A stretch of DNA of 64,000 nucleotides from Noviherbaspirillum_A sp047237965 (GCF_047237965.1 NZ_JBDFLX010000001.1:3534001-3598000), one strand, 5' to 3'. Positions 51,936-61,563 are shown, numbered from the stretch's first letter. Numbers and translations are program-made. Notes: generated by a model from the letters alone, not told the origin.

Positions 51936-53702
51936 TTAACGGTCCCGAGGTAACGGCGTCTTCCGGCCAATGACTTCCCTGCAGTCACCCCTGAAGTCGG
52001 CGTCGTCGTAGTTGGTCCAGCCGTAGCTGTCAACGTAGCGCACATGACGTTCCAGTCGCCCGCTGAAGACGCTCATGCCCGGCTTCTCATCCGCATAGTG
52101 AATGTCGGCCATATCCAGCAGCGAATGAAACACGTTCTCGGTCGACAGCGGCATGGCCTTGTGGCGACGCAGCTGCGTCACCTTGTCCGGATAGGCCGCG
52201 CCATACAGGTCCGAATACCAGACCAGCCCCGGCACATGAAACTCGAACTGGGTGTTGTGGCCATGGAAAGCCAGCTTGCAGCTGCCGTCATACAGCGTTT
52301 GTCCGTGGTCGGCGACATACATCATTGCCGTTGCGGCTGGCATAGCTTTCAACTGCGCGATGACCTGCGCAAGCAGCCAGTCGGTATAGAGAATCGCATT
52401 GTCATAGCTGTTATTGATTTCAGCCTTGAGTTTCAAATCGGTATAGGCCGGCTTGTCCACGCCAAACAGCGAGGGCCGGAAGCGATCGAACTGGCGCGGA
52501 TAGCGCTGGCTGTAATTCCAGTGGCTGCCCAGCGTATGCAGCACGATCAGTTTTTTCCCGGCGGGATCCCGCATCGCCTGCGCCAACGGCGCAAGCAGCA
52601 CCTCGTCATGGCTGGAGTCGTTCCTGAATCCGCCCAGGTTGAAGAAGCGGGTGACGTCCGCTTCCTTGGCAAACACCGATACCGGCGTATCGAATTCGCC
52701 GAACGACATCTGGTTGGAAAGCCAGAATGTCTTGTAGCCCGCTTCCTTGTAAGCCGACAGGAAGGATTTCTCGGAAAACCCGGCGCGCAGGCTCTGCATT
52801 GCCGGCTTGCGCGACAGGATGACCGGCACCGACAGGCGCGTCGCCGAAACGGGTGTGATCAGGTCGCTGAAGCTCACCAGATTGCGCTCCAGTTCAAGCA
52901 GGGGGTTGGTGTGGCGGGAATAACCGTTCAGGCTCCACCGGTCCGCGCGGGAGGACTCGCCGAGCACCATGACTACTACCTCCGGCGACCTGGCGCCCGT
53001 GTCCTGACGGGCATGAAACCGGAATGCGTCGCTGCGCCCGGCCAGCTGGCTCAGGTAGCGCCGTTCCCGCCAGAATGCATAGGCCTGAAATCCCAGCCCG
53101 TAAGGCCAGCTGCTCGCCAGGAGCGGAACGTTCACCGATATCCGCGCCCATGCGGGCAGTTGATGGTGTTCGGGCGTCGATGCCTGGCGCAGCGCCGGGC
53201 TTGAGCCCGAAACTGCCGCTCCGCCGTAAAGCCAGACGGCCGCGCCGACGCAAAATGCAGCCAGCACGATCCGCCGCGAGGCGCCGCGCCAGTCAAGCTC
53301 ATGGTTACGCAGGGCTGCGCGCCAGACCAGCATGAACCAGCCGCACACCAGCAACAGCAGCGCAACCAGCAGCCACAGGCCGCCGCCTACAAATTCCAGC
53401 GCTTCCATTGGCCCCGTTTCCGCGATTACGCCAAGGTGGTGACTCGAGATGCCCTGCCCAAAGTACAGTTGCAGATAGACTTCCACCGGCAGCGCCAGAA
53501 AGGCAGGGAACAGTAGCAGATGAAAAAGCGCAGGGCGGCCGAACAGGGCCCAGACCGCCAGCCACGCCAGTAATGTTCCTCCCAGCACCGGCGCGGGGGC
53601 GGCCGGTGGCCTGCCAAGCAGCGCCGGCAGCAATGGCAATGCCGACAGCAACACGTAGCTGGACAGAATGAGACGCGAGGAAGGGTTGAAGGGGATGCGC
53701 AT
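51936..53702 (-). CDS. Phosphoethanolamine transferase-like sulfatase-family membrane protein
   Basis: 588 residues. About five N-terminal helices (to about residue 160) precede a periplasmic alkaline-phosphatase-fold domain. VVVMVLGESSRADRWSLNGYS (from 242) covers the metal and nucleophile region, where Ser replaces the usual Thr; LHTLGSHWNYSQRYP and YVADHGQTLYDG carry further metal ligands (Asp-His). This is the EptA/CptA/OpgE architecture: transfer of phosphoethanolamine from phosphatidylethanolamine to lipid A, core sugars or glucans. The acceptor cannot be told. EptA-type enzymes confer cationic peptide resistance, so this is worth noting but unproven. It precedes the rpsL promoter divergently. 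Confidence 0.85.
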   Translation of the reverse strand: MRIPFNPSSRLILSSYVLLSALPLLPALLGRPPAAPAPVLGGTLLAWLAVWALFGRPALFHLLLFPAFLALPVEVYLQLYFGQGISSHHLGVIAETGPMEALEFVGGGLWLLVALLLLVCGWFMLVWRAALRNHELDWRGASRRIVLAAFCVGAAVWLYGGAAVSGSSPALRQASTPEHHQLPAWARISVNVPLLASSWPYGLGFQAYAFWRERRYLSQLAGRSDAFRFHARQDTGARSPEVVVMVLGESSRADRWSLNGYSRHTNPLLELERNLVSFSDLITPVSATRLSVPVILSRKPAMQSLRAGFSEKSFLSAYKEAGYKTFWLSNQMSFGEFDTPVSVFAKEADVTRFFNLGGFRNDSSHDEVLLAPLAQAMRDPAGKKLIVLHTLGSHWNYSQRYPRQFDRFRPSLFGVDKPAYTDLKLKAEINNSYDNAILYTDWLLAQVIAQLKAMPAATAMMYVADHGQTLYDGSCKLAFHGHNTQFEFHVPGLVWYSDLYGAAYPDKVTQLRRHKAMPLSTENVFHSLLDMADIHYADEKPGMSVFSGRLERHVRYVDSYGWTNYDDADFRGDCREVIGRKTPLPRDR

Positions 53703-53800
53703 GCCGCGAAGCGAAAACGAGGTCCGCCATTATCCCGTAAAGCAACCCCATTTCCTGTGCGCCGGCGTGGGATTCCCGCACAAGGCCGTTCAAAGAACAG

Positions 53801-53829
53801 TTGACCCATGCTCTTGACAAGCATATACT
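53801..53829 (+). promoter_or_regulatory. Sigma70 promoter of the str operon (rpsL)
   Basis: TTGACC at 53801-53806, 17-bp spacer, TATACT at 53824-53829. This leaves a leader of about 200 nt before rpsL (53836-54034), in which I see no gene. The whole 332-bp gap before rpsL otherwise holds the divergent promoter region of the phosphoethanolamine transferase. Confidence 0.85.
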
Positions 53830-54034
53830 CGCGAGTTCTCGAATTTAAGCTTTCCCGGCTTAAGCGCTCTTTGGTCCGCAACATCCCGCCCACGGCACGC
53901 TTTACGCCCTGCAGCTGAATCGAAAGCGTCATGAACGTCCTGTCCATGCGCAAGTTTCCCAAGTTTTCGTCCCCGAACCCGTCAGGTATTCGGGTTTGTG
54001 TCTTTAATGCAGTAATTTTGTTGGATTTGAAACG

Positions 54035-54418
54035 ATGCCAACCATCAATCAACTGATTCGCCACCCGCGCGTTTCCGCCGCGGTGAAGAGCAAATCGCCG
54101 GCGCTGGAAAACAGCCCGCAAAAGCGCGGCGTCTGCACCCGCGTATACACCACGACCCCGAAGAAGCCGAACTCGGCGCTGCGTAAGGTCGCCAAGGTGC
54201 GTCTGACCAACGGTTTCGAAGTCATTTCGTATATCGGCGGTGAAGGCCACAACCTCCAGGAACACAGCGTCGTGCTGCTGCGCGGCGGCCGTGTGAAGGA
54301 CTTGCCGGGTGTGCGTTACCACATGGTGCGCGGTGCACTGGATACCCAGGGCGTCAAGGACCGTAAGCAGGCCCGCTCGAAGTACGGCGCCAAGCGCGCC
54401 AAGGCTGGCAAGAAGTAA
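54035..54418 (+). CDS. rpsL: 30S ribosomal protein S12
   Basis: 127 residues. TTTPKKPNSALRK with Lys43/Lys44 and RGGRVKDLPGVRYH with Lys88 are unaltered, so no known streptomycin-resistance change is present. S12 lies at the decoding centre. First gene of the str operon. Confidence 0.98.
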   Translation: MPTINQLIRHPRVSAAVKSKSPALENSPQKRGVCTRVYTTTPKKPNSALRKVAKVRLTNGFEVISYIGGEGHNLQEHSVVLLRGGRVKDLPGVRYHMVRGALDTQGVKDRKQARSKYGAKRAKAGKK

Positions 54419-54553
54419 TCGAATTTCCGCCGCAAGCCGGTGGAACAGGTATCGGCCCCCAATGGGTCGAGTAAGTGGTCAGTCTGCATGGCTGGCCGCG
54501 GGCGGGCAGCAAAGATCGCGCTGCAGCTCAACTGAAGATCGAAAGGAATTGAA

Positions 54554-55024
54554 ATGCCACGTCGTCGTGAAGTACCCAAACGGGAAATCCTGCCGGATCC
54601 GAAATTCGGCAATGTTGATGTCGCCAAGTTCGTCAACACCCTGATGCTGTCGGGCAAGAAGTCGGTTGCCGAAAACATCATCTATGGCGCCTTCGAATAC
54701 ATCCAGAGCAAGTCGGGCAAGGACCCGCTGGAAGTGTTCTCCGCCGCGCTGTCCAACTGCAAGCCGATGGTCGAAGTCAAGTCCCGTCGCGTTGGCGGCG
54801 CCAACTACCAGGTGCCGGTTGAAGTGCGTCCGGTCCGTCGCGCCGCGCTGTCCATGCGCTGGCTGCGCGAAGCTGCCAAGAAGCGCAGCGAAAAATCGAT
54901 GCCGCAGCGTCTGGGTGGCGAACTGATGGAAGCCGCCGAAGGCCGTGGCGGTGCGATGAAGAAGCGCGATGAAGTCCATCGCATGGCTGAAGCGAACAAG
55001 GCGTTCTCGCACTTCCGCTTCTAA
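54554..55024 (+). CDS. rpsG: 30S ribosomal protein S7
   Basis: 156 residues (MPRRREVPKREILPDPKFGN start; SRRVGGANYQVPVEVRPVRR core). S7 nucleates assembly of the 30S head and in E. coli regulates its operon. AAAGGAATTG precedes the ATG. Confidence 0.98.
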   Translation: MPRRREVPKREILPDPKFGNVDVAKFVNTLMLSGKKSVAENIIYGAFEYIQSKSGKDPLEVFSAALSNCKPMVEVKSRRVGGANYQVPVEVRPVRRAALSMRWLREAAKKRSEKSMPQRLGGELMEAAEGRGGAMKKRDEVHRMAEANKAFSHFRF

Positions 55025-55164
55025 GAATAGAGAGAGCCCGCAGCCGCGCTGCGCGCAGCGGGTTTCCATCTCTGCAATCTGTACGAAGCCGGGCACATTT
55101 TTCAATGAGTTTTCACTGAATTAATGGCGCCCGGTTTTGTTCATTAAACGATTTAGGATCAATC

Positions 55165-57270
55165 ATGGCTCGCAAGACCCCCATTGAGCGTTACCGCAAC
55201 ATCGGCATTTCCGCTCACATCGACGCAGGCAAGACGACCACCACCGAACGCGTGCTGTACTACACCGGCGTCAATCACAAGATTGGCGAAGTGCATGACG
55301 GCGCAGCGACCATGGACTGGATGGAGCAGGAGCAGGAACGCGGCATCACCATTACTTCCGCAGCAACGACCTGCTTCTGGAAGGGCATGGGCAACAACTT
55401 CCCAGAGCACCACATCAACATCATCGACACCCCGGGCCACGTCGACTTCACCATTGAAGTTGAGCGCTCGATGCGCGTGCTCGACGGCGCGTGCATGGTT
55501 TACTGCGCAGTCGGCGGCGTGCAGCCGCAGTCGGAAACCGTATGGCGCCAGGCCAACAAGTACAAGGTGCCCCGTCTGGCGTTCGTCAACAAGATGGACC
55601 GTACCGGCGCGAACTTCTTCAAGGTCTATGACCAGATGCGCGCTCGCCTGAAGGCAAACCCGATCCCGCTGCAGATCCCCATCGGCGCGGAAGAGAACTT
55701 CCAGGGCGTGGTCGACCTCGTCAAGATGAAGGCCATCTACTGGGACGACGCTTCGCAGGGCATGAAATTCGAATACCGCGACATCCCGACCGATCTGGTT
55801 GACCAGGCCAACGAGTGGCGCGAAAAGATGGTCGAAGCCGCTGCCGAAGCGACCGAAGAGCTGATGAACAAGTATCTCGAGGAAGGCGAACTGACCGAAG
55901 CCGAGATCAAGAGCGCGCTGCGCCAGCGCACCATCGCCGGTGAAATCGTGCCGATGATGTGCGGCACCGCGTTCAAGAACAAGGGCGTGCAGGCCATGCT
56001 GGACGGCGTGATCGAATACCTGCCGTCGCCAGTGGACATCCCGCCGGTTTCCGGCCTGGACGAAAACGACGAGCCGGTCACCCGCAAGGCGGAAGACGAC
56101 GAGAAGTTCTCGGCGCTGGCATTCAAGATCATGACCGACCCGTTCGTCGGCCAGCTGATCTTCTTCCGCGTCTACTCGGGCACCATCAAGTCGGGCGACA
56201 CCGTGTTCAACCCGGTGAAGAACAAGAAAGAGCGTCTCGGTCGTATCCTGCAGATGCACGCCAACCAGCGTGAAGAAATCAAGGAAGTCCGCGCCGGCGA
56301 CATCGCCGCTGCAGTCGGCCTGAAGGATGCAACCACCGGCGAAACCCTGTGCGATCCGGCATCCGTGATCACCCTGGAGCGCATGGTGTTCCCGGAGCCG
56401 GTGATTTCGCAGGCCGTCGAGCCGAAGACCAAGGCCGACCAGGAAAAAATGGGCCTGGCGCTGAACCGCCTGGCACAGGAAGATCCGTCGTTCCGCGTGC
56501 GTACCGACGAAGAGTCGGGCCAGACCATCATCGGTGGTATGGGCGAGCTGCACCTGGAGATCATCGTCGACCGTATGCGTCGTGAGTTCAACGTCGAGGC
56601 AACCGTCGGCAAGCCGCAGGTTGCGTACCGCGAAACCATCCGCAAGTCGGTTTCCGACGTGGAAGGCAAGTTCGTCAAGCAGTCCGGTGGTCGCGGTCAG
56701 TACGGCCACGCGGTTGTGACGGTCGAGCCGCAGGAGCAGGGCAAGGGCTTCGAGTTCATCGACGCCATCAAGGGCGGCGTGATTCCTCGCGAATTCATCC
56801 CCGCAGTTGAAAAGGGTGTCCGCGAATCGCTGAACAACGGCGTGATGGCCGGCTACCCGGTGGTTGACGTGAAAGTCACGCTGACCTTCGGTTCCTACCA
56901 TGACGTTGACTCGAACGAAAATGCATTCCGCATGGCCGGTTCGATGGCATTCAAGGAAGCTTGCCGCAAGGCCAGCCCGGTCATCCTCGAGCCGATGATG
57001 GCCGTGGAAGTGGAAACGCCGGAAGACTACGCCGGTACCGTGATGGGCGACCTGTCGTCCCGCCGCGGCATGGTGCAGGGCATGGATGAGATCGCCGGCG
57101 GTGGCGGCAAGATCATCAAGGCTGAAGTGCCTCTGTCGGAAATGTTTGGCTACTCGACCACGCTGCGTTCCGCAACCCAGGGTCGTGCAACCTACACGAT
57201 GGAATTCAAGCACTACGCCGAAGCGCCGAAGAATGTCACCGAGGCAATCATCAGCGCCAAGAGCAAGTAA
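55165..57270 (+). CDS. fusA: Elongation factor G
   Basis: 701 residues. AHIDAGKTTTTERVL (P-loop), DTPGHVDFTIEVERS and NKMDRTGA are intact GTPase motifs; domains II-V follow to the C-terminal KNVTEAIISAKSK. EF-G catalyses translocation. AGGATCA lies before the ATG. Typical length for the betaproteobacterial protein. Confidence 0.98.
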   Translation: MARKTPIERYRNIGISAHIDAGKTTTTERVLYYTGVNHKIGEVHDGAATMDWMEQEQERGITITSAATTCFWKGMGNNFPEHHINIIDTPGHVDFTIEVERSMRVLDGACMVYCAVGGVQPQSETVWRQANKYKVPRLAFVNKMDRTGANFFKVYDQMRARLKANPIPLQIPIGAEENFQGVVDLVKMKAIYWDDASQGMKFEYRDIPTDLVDQANEWREKMVEAAAEATEELMNKYLEEGELTEAEIKSALRQRTIAGEIVPMMCGTAFKNKGVQAMLDGVIEYLPSPVDIPPVSGLDENDEPVTRKAEDDEKFSALAFKIMTDPFVGQLIFFRVYSGTIKSGDTVFNPVKNKKERLGRILQMHANQREEIKEVRAGDIAAAVGLKDATTGETLCDPASVITLERMVFPEPVISQAVEPKTKADQEKMGLALNRLAQEDPSFRVRTDEESGQTIIGGMGELHLEIIVDRMRREFNVEATVGKPQVAYRETIRKSVSDVEGKFVKQSGGRGQYGHAVVTVEPQEQGKGFEFIDAIKGGVIPREFIPAVEKGVRESLNNGVMAGYPVVDVKVTLTFGSYHDVDSNENAFRMAGSMAFKEACRKASPVILEPMMAVEVETPEDYAGTVMGDLSSRRGMVQGMDEIAGGGGKIIKAEVPLSEMFGYSTTLRSATQGRATYTMEFKHYAEAPKNVTEAIISAKSK

Positions 57271-57348
57271 TACACGCTTTCCGGCCCCGATAGAACGGGG
57301 CCGGACTTTTGCAGTCACAGACATCGTTCTTTTTGAAGGAAGAATCAA

Positions 57349-58539
57349 ATGGCAAAGAGTAAATTCGAGCGGACCAAACCGCACGTGAACGTTGGCACCA
57401 TCGGCCACGTCGACCATGGCAAGACCACGCTGACCGCGGCAATCGCAACGGTTCTGTCGGCCAAGTTCGGCGGCGAAGCAAAGAAATACGACGAGATCGA
57501 CGCAGCGCCGGAAGAGAAGGCACGCGGCATCACTATCAACACCGCTCACGTCGAATACGAAACCCAGAACCGCCACTACGCGCACGTTGACTGCCCGGGC
57601 CACGCCGACTATGTGAAGAACATGATCACCGGCGCCGCCCAGATGGACGGCGCGATCCTGGTGTGTTCCGCAGCCGACGGCCCGATGCCGCAGACCCGCG
57701 AGCACATCCTGCTGGCGCGTCAGGTTGGCGTTCCGTACATCATCGTCTACCTGAACAAGTGCGACATGGTCGACGACGAAGAGCTGCTGGAACTGGTGGA
57801 AATGGAAGTGCGCGAGCTGCTGTCGAAGTACGAGTTCCCTGGCGACGACCTGCCCATCATCAAGGGTTCGGCCAAGCTGGCGCTGGAAGGCGACAAGGGC
57901 CCGCTGGGCGAGCAGTCGATCATGGCGCTGGCCGATGCGCTGGACAGCTACATCCCGACGCCTGACCGTGCCGTTGACGGCGCGTTCCTGCTGCCGGTGG
58001 AAGACGTGTTCTCGATCTCTGGCCGCGGCACGGTTGTGACCGGTCGCGTCGAGCGCGGCATCGTCAAGGTTGGCGAAGAGATCGAAATCGTTGGTATCCG
58101 CGACACCCAGAAGACCACCTGCACGGGCGTGGAAATGTTCCGCAAGCTGCTGGACCAGGGTCAGGCTGGCGACAACGTTGGCGTTCTGCTGCGCGGCACC
58201 AAGCGTGAAGACGTCGAGCGCGGCCAGGTTCTGGCCAAGCCGGGTTCGATCAAGCCGCACAAGCACTTCACCGGCGAGATCTATGTTCTGTCGAAAGACG
58301 AGGGCGGCCGTCACACCCCGTTCTTCAACAACTATCGCCCGCAGTTCTACTTCCGTACCACGGACGTGACCGGTTCGATCGAGCTGCCGAAGGATAAGGA
58401 AATGGTCATGCCTGGCGACAACGTGTCGATCACCGTGATGCTGATCAACCCGATCGCGATGGAAGAAGGTCTGCGTTTTGCAATCCGCGAAGGTGGCCGT
58501 ACCGTCGGCGCCGGCGTCGTTGCAAAAATCATGGACTAA
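57349..58539 (+). CDS. tufA: Elongation factor Tu (copy 2)
   Basis: 396 residues, protein identical to copy 1. Located after fusA as E. coli tufA. GAAGGAAGA precedes the ATG. Identity with copy 1 at nucleotide level covers all but the first 48 nt; flanks are unrelated, so identity is confined to the gene and points to gene conversion. Confidence 0.98.
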   Translation: MAKSKFERTKPHVNVGTIGHVDHGKTTLTAAIATVLSAKFGGEAKKYDEIDAAPEEKARGITINTAHVEYETQNRHYAHVDCPGHADYVKNMITGAAQMDGAILVCSAADGPMPQTREHILLARQVGVPYIIVYLNKCDMVDDEELLELVEMEVRELLSKYEFPGDDLPIIKGSAKLALEGDKGPLGEQSIMALADALDSYIPTPDRAVDGAFLLPVEDVFSISGRGTVVTGRVERGIVKVGEEIEIVGIRDTQKTTCTGVEMFRKLLDQGQAGDNVGVLLRGTKREDVERGQVLAKPGSIKPHKHFTGEIYVLSKDEGGRHTPFFNNYRPQFYFRTTDVTGSIELPKDKEMVMPGDNVSITVMLINPIAMEEGLRFAIREGGRTVGAGVVAKIMD

Positions 58540-58572
58540 TTGCAGTAAATAAAAGTCATTTGACTAAACATC

Positions 58573-58598
58573 ACCGCGGACGCCAAGCCGTCCGCGGT
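58573..58598 (+). terminator. Hairpin between tuf copy 2 and rpsJ
   Basis: ACCGCGGACG and CGTCCGCGGT form a perfect 10-bp stem with a 6-base loop, followed by a short T-rich tract (CGCTCTTTT). Probably a partial terminator or attenuator; rpsJ begins 23 bp later. Confidence 0.7.
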
Positions 58599-58621
58599 TC
58601 GCTCTTTTAAGGATAATTCCC

Positions 58622-58951
58622 ATGTCGACCCCAGTTACCAAGCTGAACCAGAAAATCCGCATCCGCCTGAAGGCATTCGACTATCGCCTGATCGACCAGT
58701 CCGCACTGGAAATCGTTGACACCGCCAAGCGTACCGGCGCCGTCGTCAAGGGTCCGGTTCCCCTGCCGACCCGCATCCAGCGCTACGACATCCTGCGTTC
58801 CCCGCACGTCAACAAGACTTCGCGCGACCAGTTCGAAATCCGTACCCACGTTCGTCTGATGGACATCGTCGATCCGACCGACAAAACCGTTGACGCTCTG
58901 ATGAAACTCGACCTGCCGGCTGGCGTCGACGTCGAAATCAAGCTGCAATAA
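58622..58951 (+). CDS. rpsJ: 30S ribosomal protein S10
   Basis: 109 residues. QKIRIRLKAFDYRLIDQSAL and RSPHVNKTSRDQFEIRTHVR are conserved. S10 also partners with NusG/NusB in antitermination. AAGGATAATT precedes the ATG. It is cut off from rplC by a new promoter. Confidence 0.98.
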   Translation: MSTPVTKLNQKIRIRLKAFDYRLIDQSALEIVDTAKRTGAVVKGPVPLPTRIQRYDILRSPHVNKTSRDQFEIRTHVRLMDIVDPTDKTVDALMKLDLPAGVDVEIKLQ

Positions 58952-58995
58952 GTCGTTTTTTCGTCGCGCAGGGCTTTGACTTCATCAACTTTCTG

Positions 58996-59024
58996 TTGTA
59001 TGGAGCAAAGTCCCGCGTTATAAT
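58996..59024 (+). promoter_or_regulatory. Promoter upstream of rplC
   Basis: TTGTAT at 58996-59001, 17-bp spacer, perfect TATAAT at 59019-59024. Just downstream a GCCGGC/GCCGGC hairpin (59026-59047) and a CCCACC/GGTGGG hairpin near the ribosome-binding site (59092-59111) lie in the leader, candidates for L4-type control. Confidence 0.78.
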
Positions 59025-59123
59025 TGCCGGCTTAGTTTAAGGCCGGCGTCGTTATTTGCGGCGTCGGTAGCCAAGTAGTACAAACATCAGCCCCACCCAA
59101 TCGCAGGTGGGAATGGAGAAAAA

Positions 59124-59792
59124 ATGAACCAAGATCAAGGCCAAGGCCTGGTTGGTCGCAAGGTTGGCATGATGCGCATCTTCACGGATGACGGGGATAC
59201 CATTCCCGTTACCGTGCTGGACGTGTCCAACAACCGCGTGACTCAAATCAAAACGCCTGAAACAGACGGCTACACCGCTGTTCAGGTCGCATTCGGTCAG
59301 CGTCGCGCTTCGCGTGTGAACAAGGCAGCCGCCGGTCACTACGCAAAAGCAGGCGTCGAAGCTGGCACCGTCCTGAAGGAATTCCGCGTCAGCGCAGAAC
59401 GCATCGCCGAACTGAAGGTTGGCGACGTCGTTCCTGTCAGCCTGTTCGAAGTGGGTCAGAAAGTGGACGTGCAGGGCACCTCCATCGGTAAGGGCTACGC
59501 CGGTACCATCAAGCGCTACAACTTCTCGTCGGGCCGTGCAACCCACGGTAACTCCCGTTCGCACAACGTGCCGGGTTCGATCGGTATGGCGCAGGATCCG
59601 GGTCGTGTTTTCCCAGGTAAGCGCATGACCGGTCACATGGGTGACGTCACCGTGACGACCCAGAACCTCGAAATCGCACGTATCGACGCCGAGCGCCAGC
59701 TGCTGCTGGTCAAGGGTGCCGTTCCTGGCGCCAAGAACGGCCAGGTCGTGGTTTTCCCGGCTGTCAAAGTCAAAGCTAAGAAGGGAGCATAA
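59124..59792 (+). CDS. rplC: 50S ribosomal protein L3
   Basis: 222 residues. GLVGRKVGMMRIFTDDG start, SHGNSRSHN-like HGNSRSHNVPGSIG core and FPGKRMTGHMG are conserved. L3 reaches the peptidyl-transferase centre and is an early assembly protein. GGAG precedes the ATG (59115-59118). Confidence 0.98.
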   Translation: MNQDQGQGLVGRKVGMMRIFTDDGDTIPVTVLDVSNNRVTQIKTPETDGYTAVQVAFGQRRASRVNKAAAGHYAKAGVEAGTVLKEFRVSAERIAELKVGDVVPVSLFEVGQKVDVQGTSIGKGYAGTIKRYNFSSGRATHGNSRSHNVPGSIGMAQDPGRVFPGKRMTGHMGDVTVTTQNLEIARIDAERQLLLVKGAVPGAKNGQVVVFPAVKVKAKKGA

Positions 59793-59795
59793 ACG

Positions 59796-60416
59796 ATGGA
59801 ACTCAAGCTCCTGAACGACCAGGGCCAGGCTGCATCGAACGTTGCTGCGCCGGACACCATTTTCGGTCGCGACTACAACGAAGCGCTGATTCATCAGATC
59901 GTGGTGGCTTATCAAGCCAACGCCCGTAGCGGCAACCGCAAGCAGAAGGACCGCGAAGAGGTCAAGCACACTACCAAGAAGCCGTGGCGTCAAAAGGGTA
60001 CGGGCCGCGCTCGTGCCGGTATGTCGTCCTCGCCGCTGTGGCGTGGAGGCGGCCGGATTTTCCCGAATTCGCCGGAAGAAAACTTCACCCACAAGGTCAA
60101 CAAGAAGATGTATCGCGCAGGTATCTGCTCGATCCTGTCTCAGCTGGCCCGTGAAGACCGTTTGTCCATTATTGAAGACCTGTCGGTCGATGCGCCCAAG
60201 ACCAAACTGCTGGCGCAGAAGCTGAAGGGCATGGGGCTGGACTCCGTGCTGGTGATCACTGACAACCTTGATGAAAACCTGCTGCTGGCATCGCGTAACC
60301 TGCCGCATGTGCTGGTTTGCGAGCCGCGCCACGCCGATCCGGTGTCGCTGGTTCATTACAAGAAGATCCTGATCACCAAGGCCGCACTGGCCAAGATTGA
60401 GGAGATGCTGGCATGA
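59796..60416 (+). CDS. rplD: 50S ribosomal protein L4
   Basis: 206 residues. The loop reading KPWRQKGTGRARAGMSSSP extends into the exit tunnel; macrolide-resistance positions there look unaltered. In E. coli L4 represses the S10 operon. It starts 3 bp after rplC and overlaps rplW by 4 bp. Confidence 0.98.
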   Translation: MELKLLNDQGQAASNVAAPDTIFGRDYNEALIHQIVVAYQANARSGNRKQKDREEVKHTTKKPWRQKGTGRARAGMSSSPLWRGGGRIFPNSPEENFTHKVNKKMYRAGICSILSQLAREDRLSIIEDLSVDAPKTKLLAQKLKGMGLDSVLVITDNLDENLLLASRNLPHVLVCEPRHADPVSLVHYKKILITKAALAKIEEMLA

Positions 60417-60727
60417 ACAACGTTAAACACAGCGAAGAGCGCCTGCTGAAGGTACTGCTGGCCCCGGTCATTTCCGAGAAGGCCACCTTCGTCGCCGAGA
60501 AAAACGAGCAAGTCGTTTTCCTGGTCACGCCTGACGCCAACAAGCTCGAGATCAAAGCCGCCGTCGAGATGCTGTTCAAGGTCGAAGTGGAATCGGTTCA
60601 GGTTGCAAACCGCGCTGGCAAGCAAAAGCGCGCAGGCCGTTTCATGGGCCGTCGCAACCACACCCGCCGCGCCTTCGTCAGCCTGAAGCCCGGTCAGGAA
60701 ATCAATTTCACCGAGGAGGCTAAATAA
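60413..60727 (+). CDS. rplW: 50S ribosomal protein L23
   Basis: 104 residues. LLKVLLAPVISEKATFVAEK start; KQKRAGRFMGRRNHTRRAFV is the rRNA-binding part. L23 docks trigger factor and SRP at the tunnel exit. Start and stop overlap neighbours by a few bases. Confidence 0.98.
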   Translation: MNNVKHSEERLLKVLLAPVISEKATFVAEKNEQVVFLVTPDANKLEIKAAVEMLFKVEVESVQVANRAGKQKRAGRFMGRRNHTRRAFVSLKPGQEINFTEEAK

Positions 60728-61554
60728 TGGCTCTCGTTAAAATGAAACCAACCTCGCCGGCACGGCGCGGTATGGTCAAGGTGGTAACGCCCGACCTGTA
60801 CAAGGGTCGTCCGTTTGCTGCCCTGGTCGAAAAGAAGTCCAAGACCGCTGGTCGTAACAACAACGGTCACATCACCACCCGTCATATCGGTGGTGGTCAC
60901 AAGCAGCACTATCGCGTGGTTGATTTCCGTCGCAACAAGGACGGCATCCCGGCGAAGGTCGAGCGTATTGAATACGATCCGAACCGCAGCGCGCATATTG
61001 CACTGCTGTGCTACGCCGACGGCGAGCGCAAGTACATCATTGCTACCAAGGGTATGTCCGTTGGTGACACCGTGATGAACGGTTCCGAGGCGCCAATCAA
61101 GTCGGGTAACTGCCTGCCGCTGCGCAACATCCCGGTCGGCACCACGATGCATTGCGTCGAAATGTTGCCAGGCAAGGGTGCCCAGATGGCGCGTACCGCT
61201 GGCGCTGGCGTCGTGCTGATGGCACGCGAAGGCACCTACGCTCAGGTTCGCCTGCGTTCCGGTGAAGTGCGCCGCGTGCACATCGAGTGCCGCGCGACGG
61301 TTGGCGAAGTCGGCAACGGCGAGCACAACCTGCGCAAGATCGGTAAGGCCGGTGCAATGCGCTGGCGCGGTGTCCGTCCGACGGTTCGTGGTGTGGTCAT
61401 GAACCCGATCGATCACCCGCACGGTGGTGGTGAAGGCCGTACCGCAGCTGGTCGTCATCCGGTATCGCCATGGGGTCAACAGACCAAGGGCAAGAAGACG
61501 CGTCGCAACAAGCGCACGACTTCGATGATCGTCTCTCGCCGCGGCAAGAAATAA
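60727..61554 (+). CDS. rplB: 50S ribosomal protein L2
   Basis: 275 residues. KMKPTSPARRGMVKVVTPDL start and the conserved MNPIDHPHGGGEGR near the C-terminus, with the functionally key His. L2 joins the subunits and supports the peptidyl-transferase centre. GAGGCTAAATA precedes the ATG. Confidence 0.98.
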   Translation: MALVKMKPTSPARRGMVKVVTPDLYKGRPFAALVEKKSKTAGRNNNGHITTRHIGGGHKQHYRVVDFRRNKDGIPAKVERIEYDPNRSAHIALLCYADGERKYIIATKGMSVGDTVMNGSEAPIKSGNCLPLRNIPVGTTMHCVEMLPGKGAQMARTAGAGVVLMAREGTYAQVRLRSGEVRRVHIECRATVGEVGNGEHNLRKIGKAGAMRWRGVRPTVRGVVMNPIDHPHGGGEGRTAAGRHPVSPWGQQTKGKKTRRNKRTTSMIVSRRGKK

Positions 61555-61563
61555 GGATAAACC

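Noticed and set aside
55159..58314. A 1051-codon open frame antisense across fusA and tuf
   Set aside because: Spans two well-known sense genes and their gap; its end part recurs behind the other tuf copy only because tuf is duplicated.
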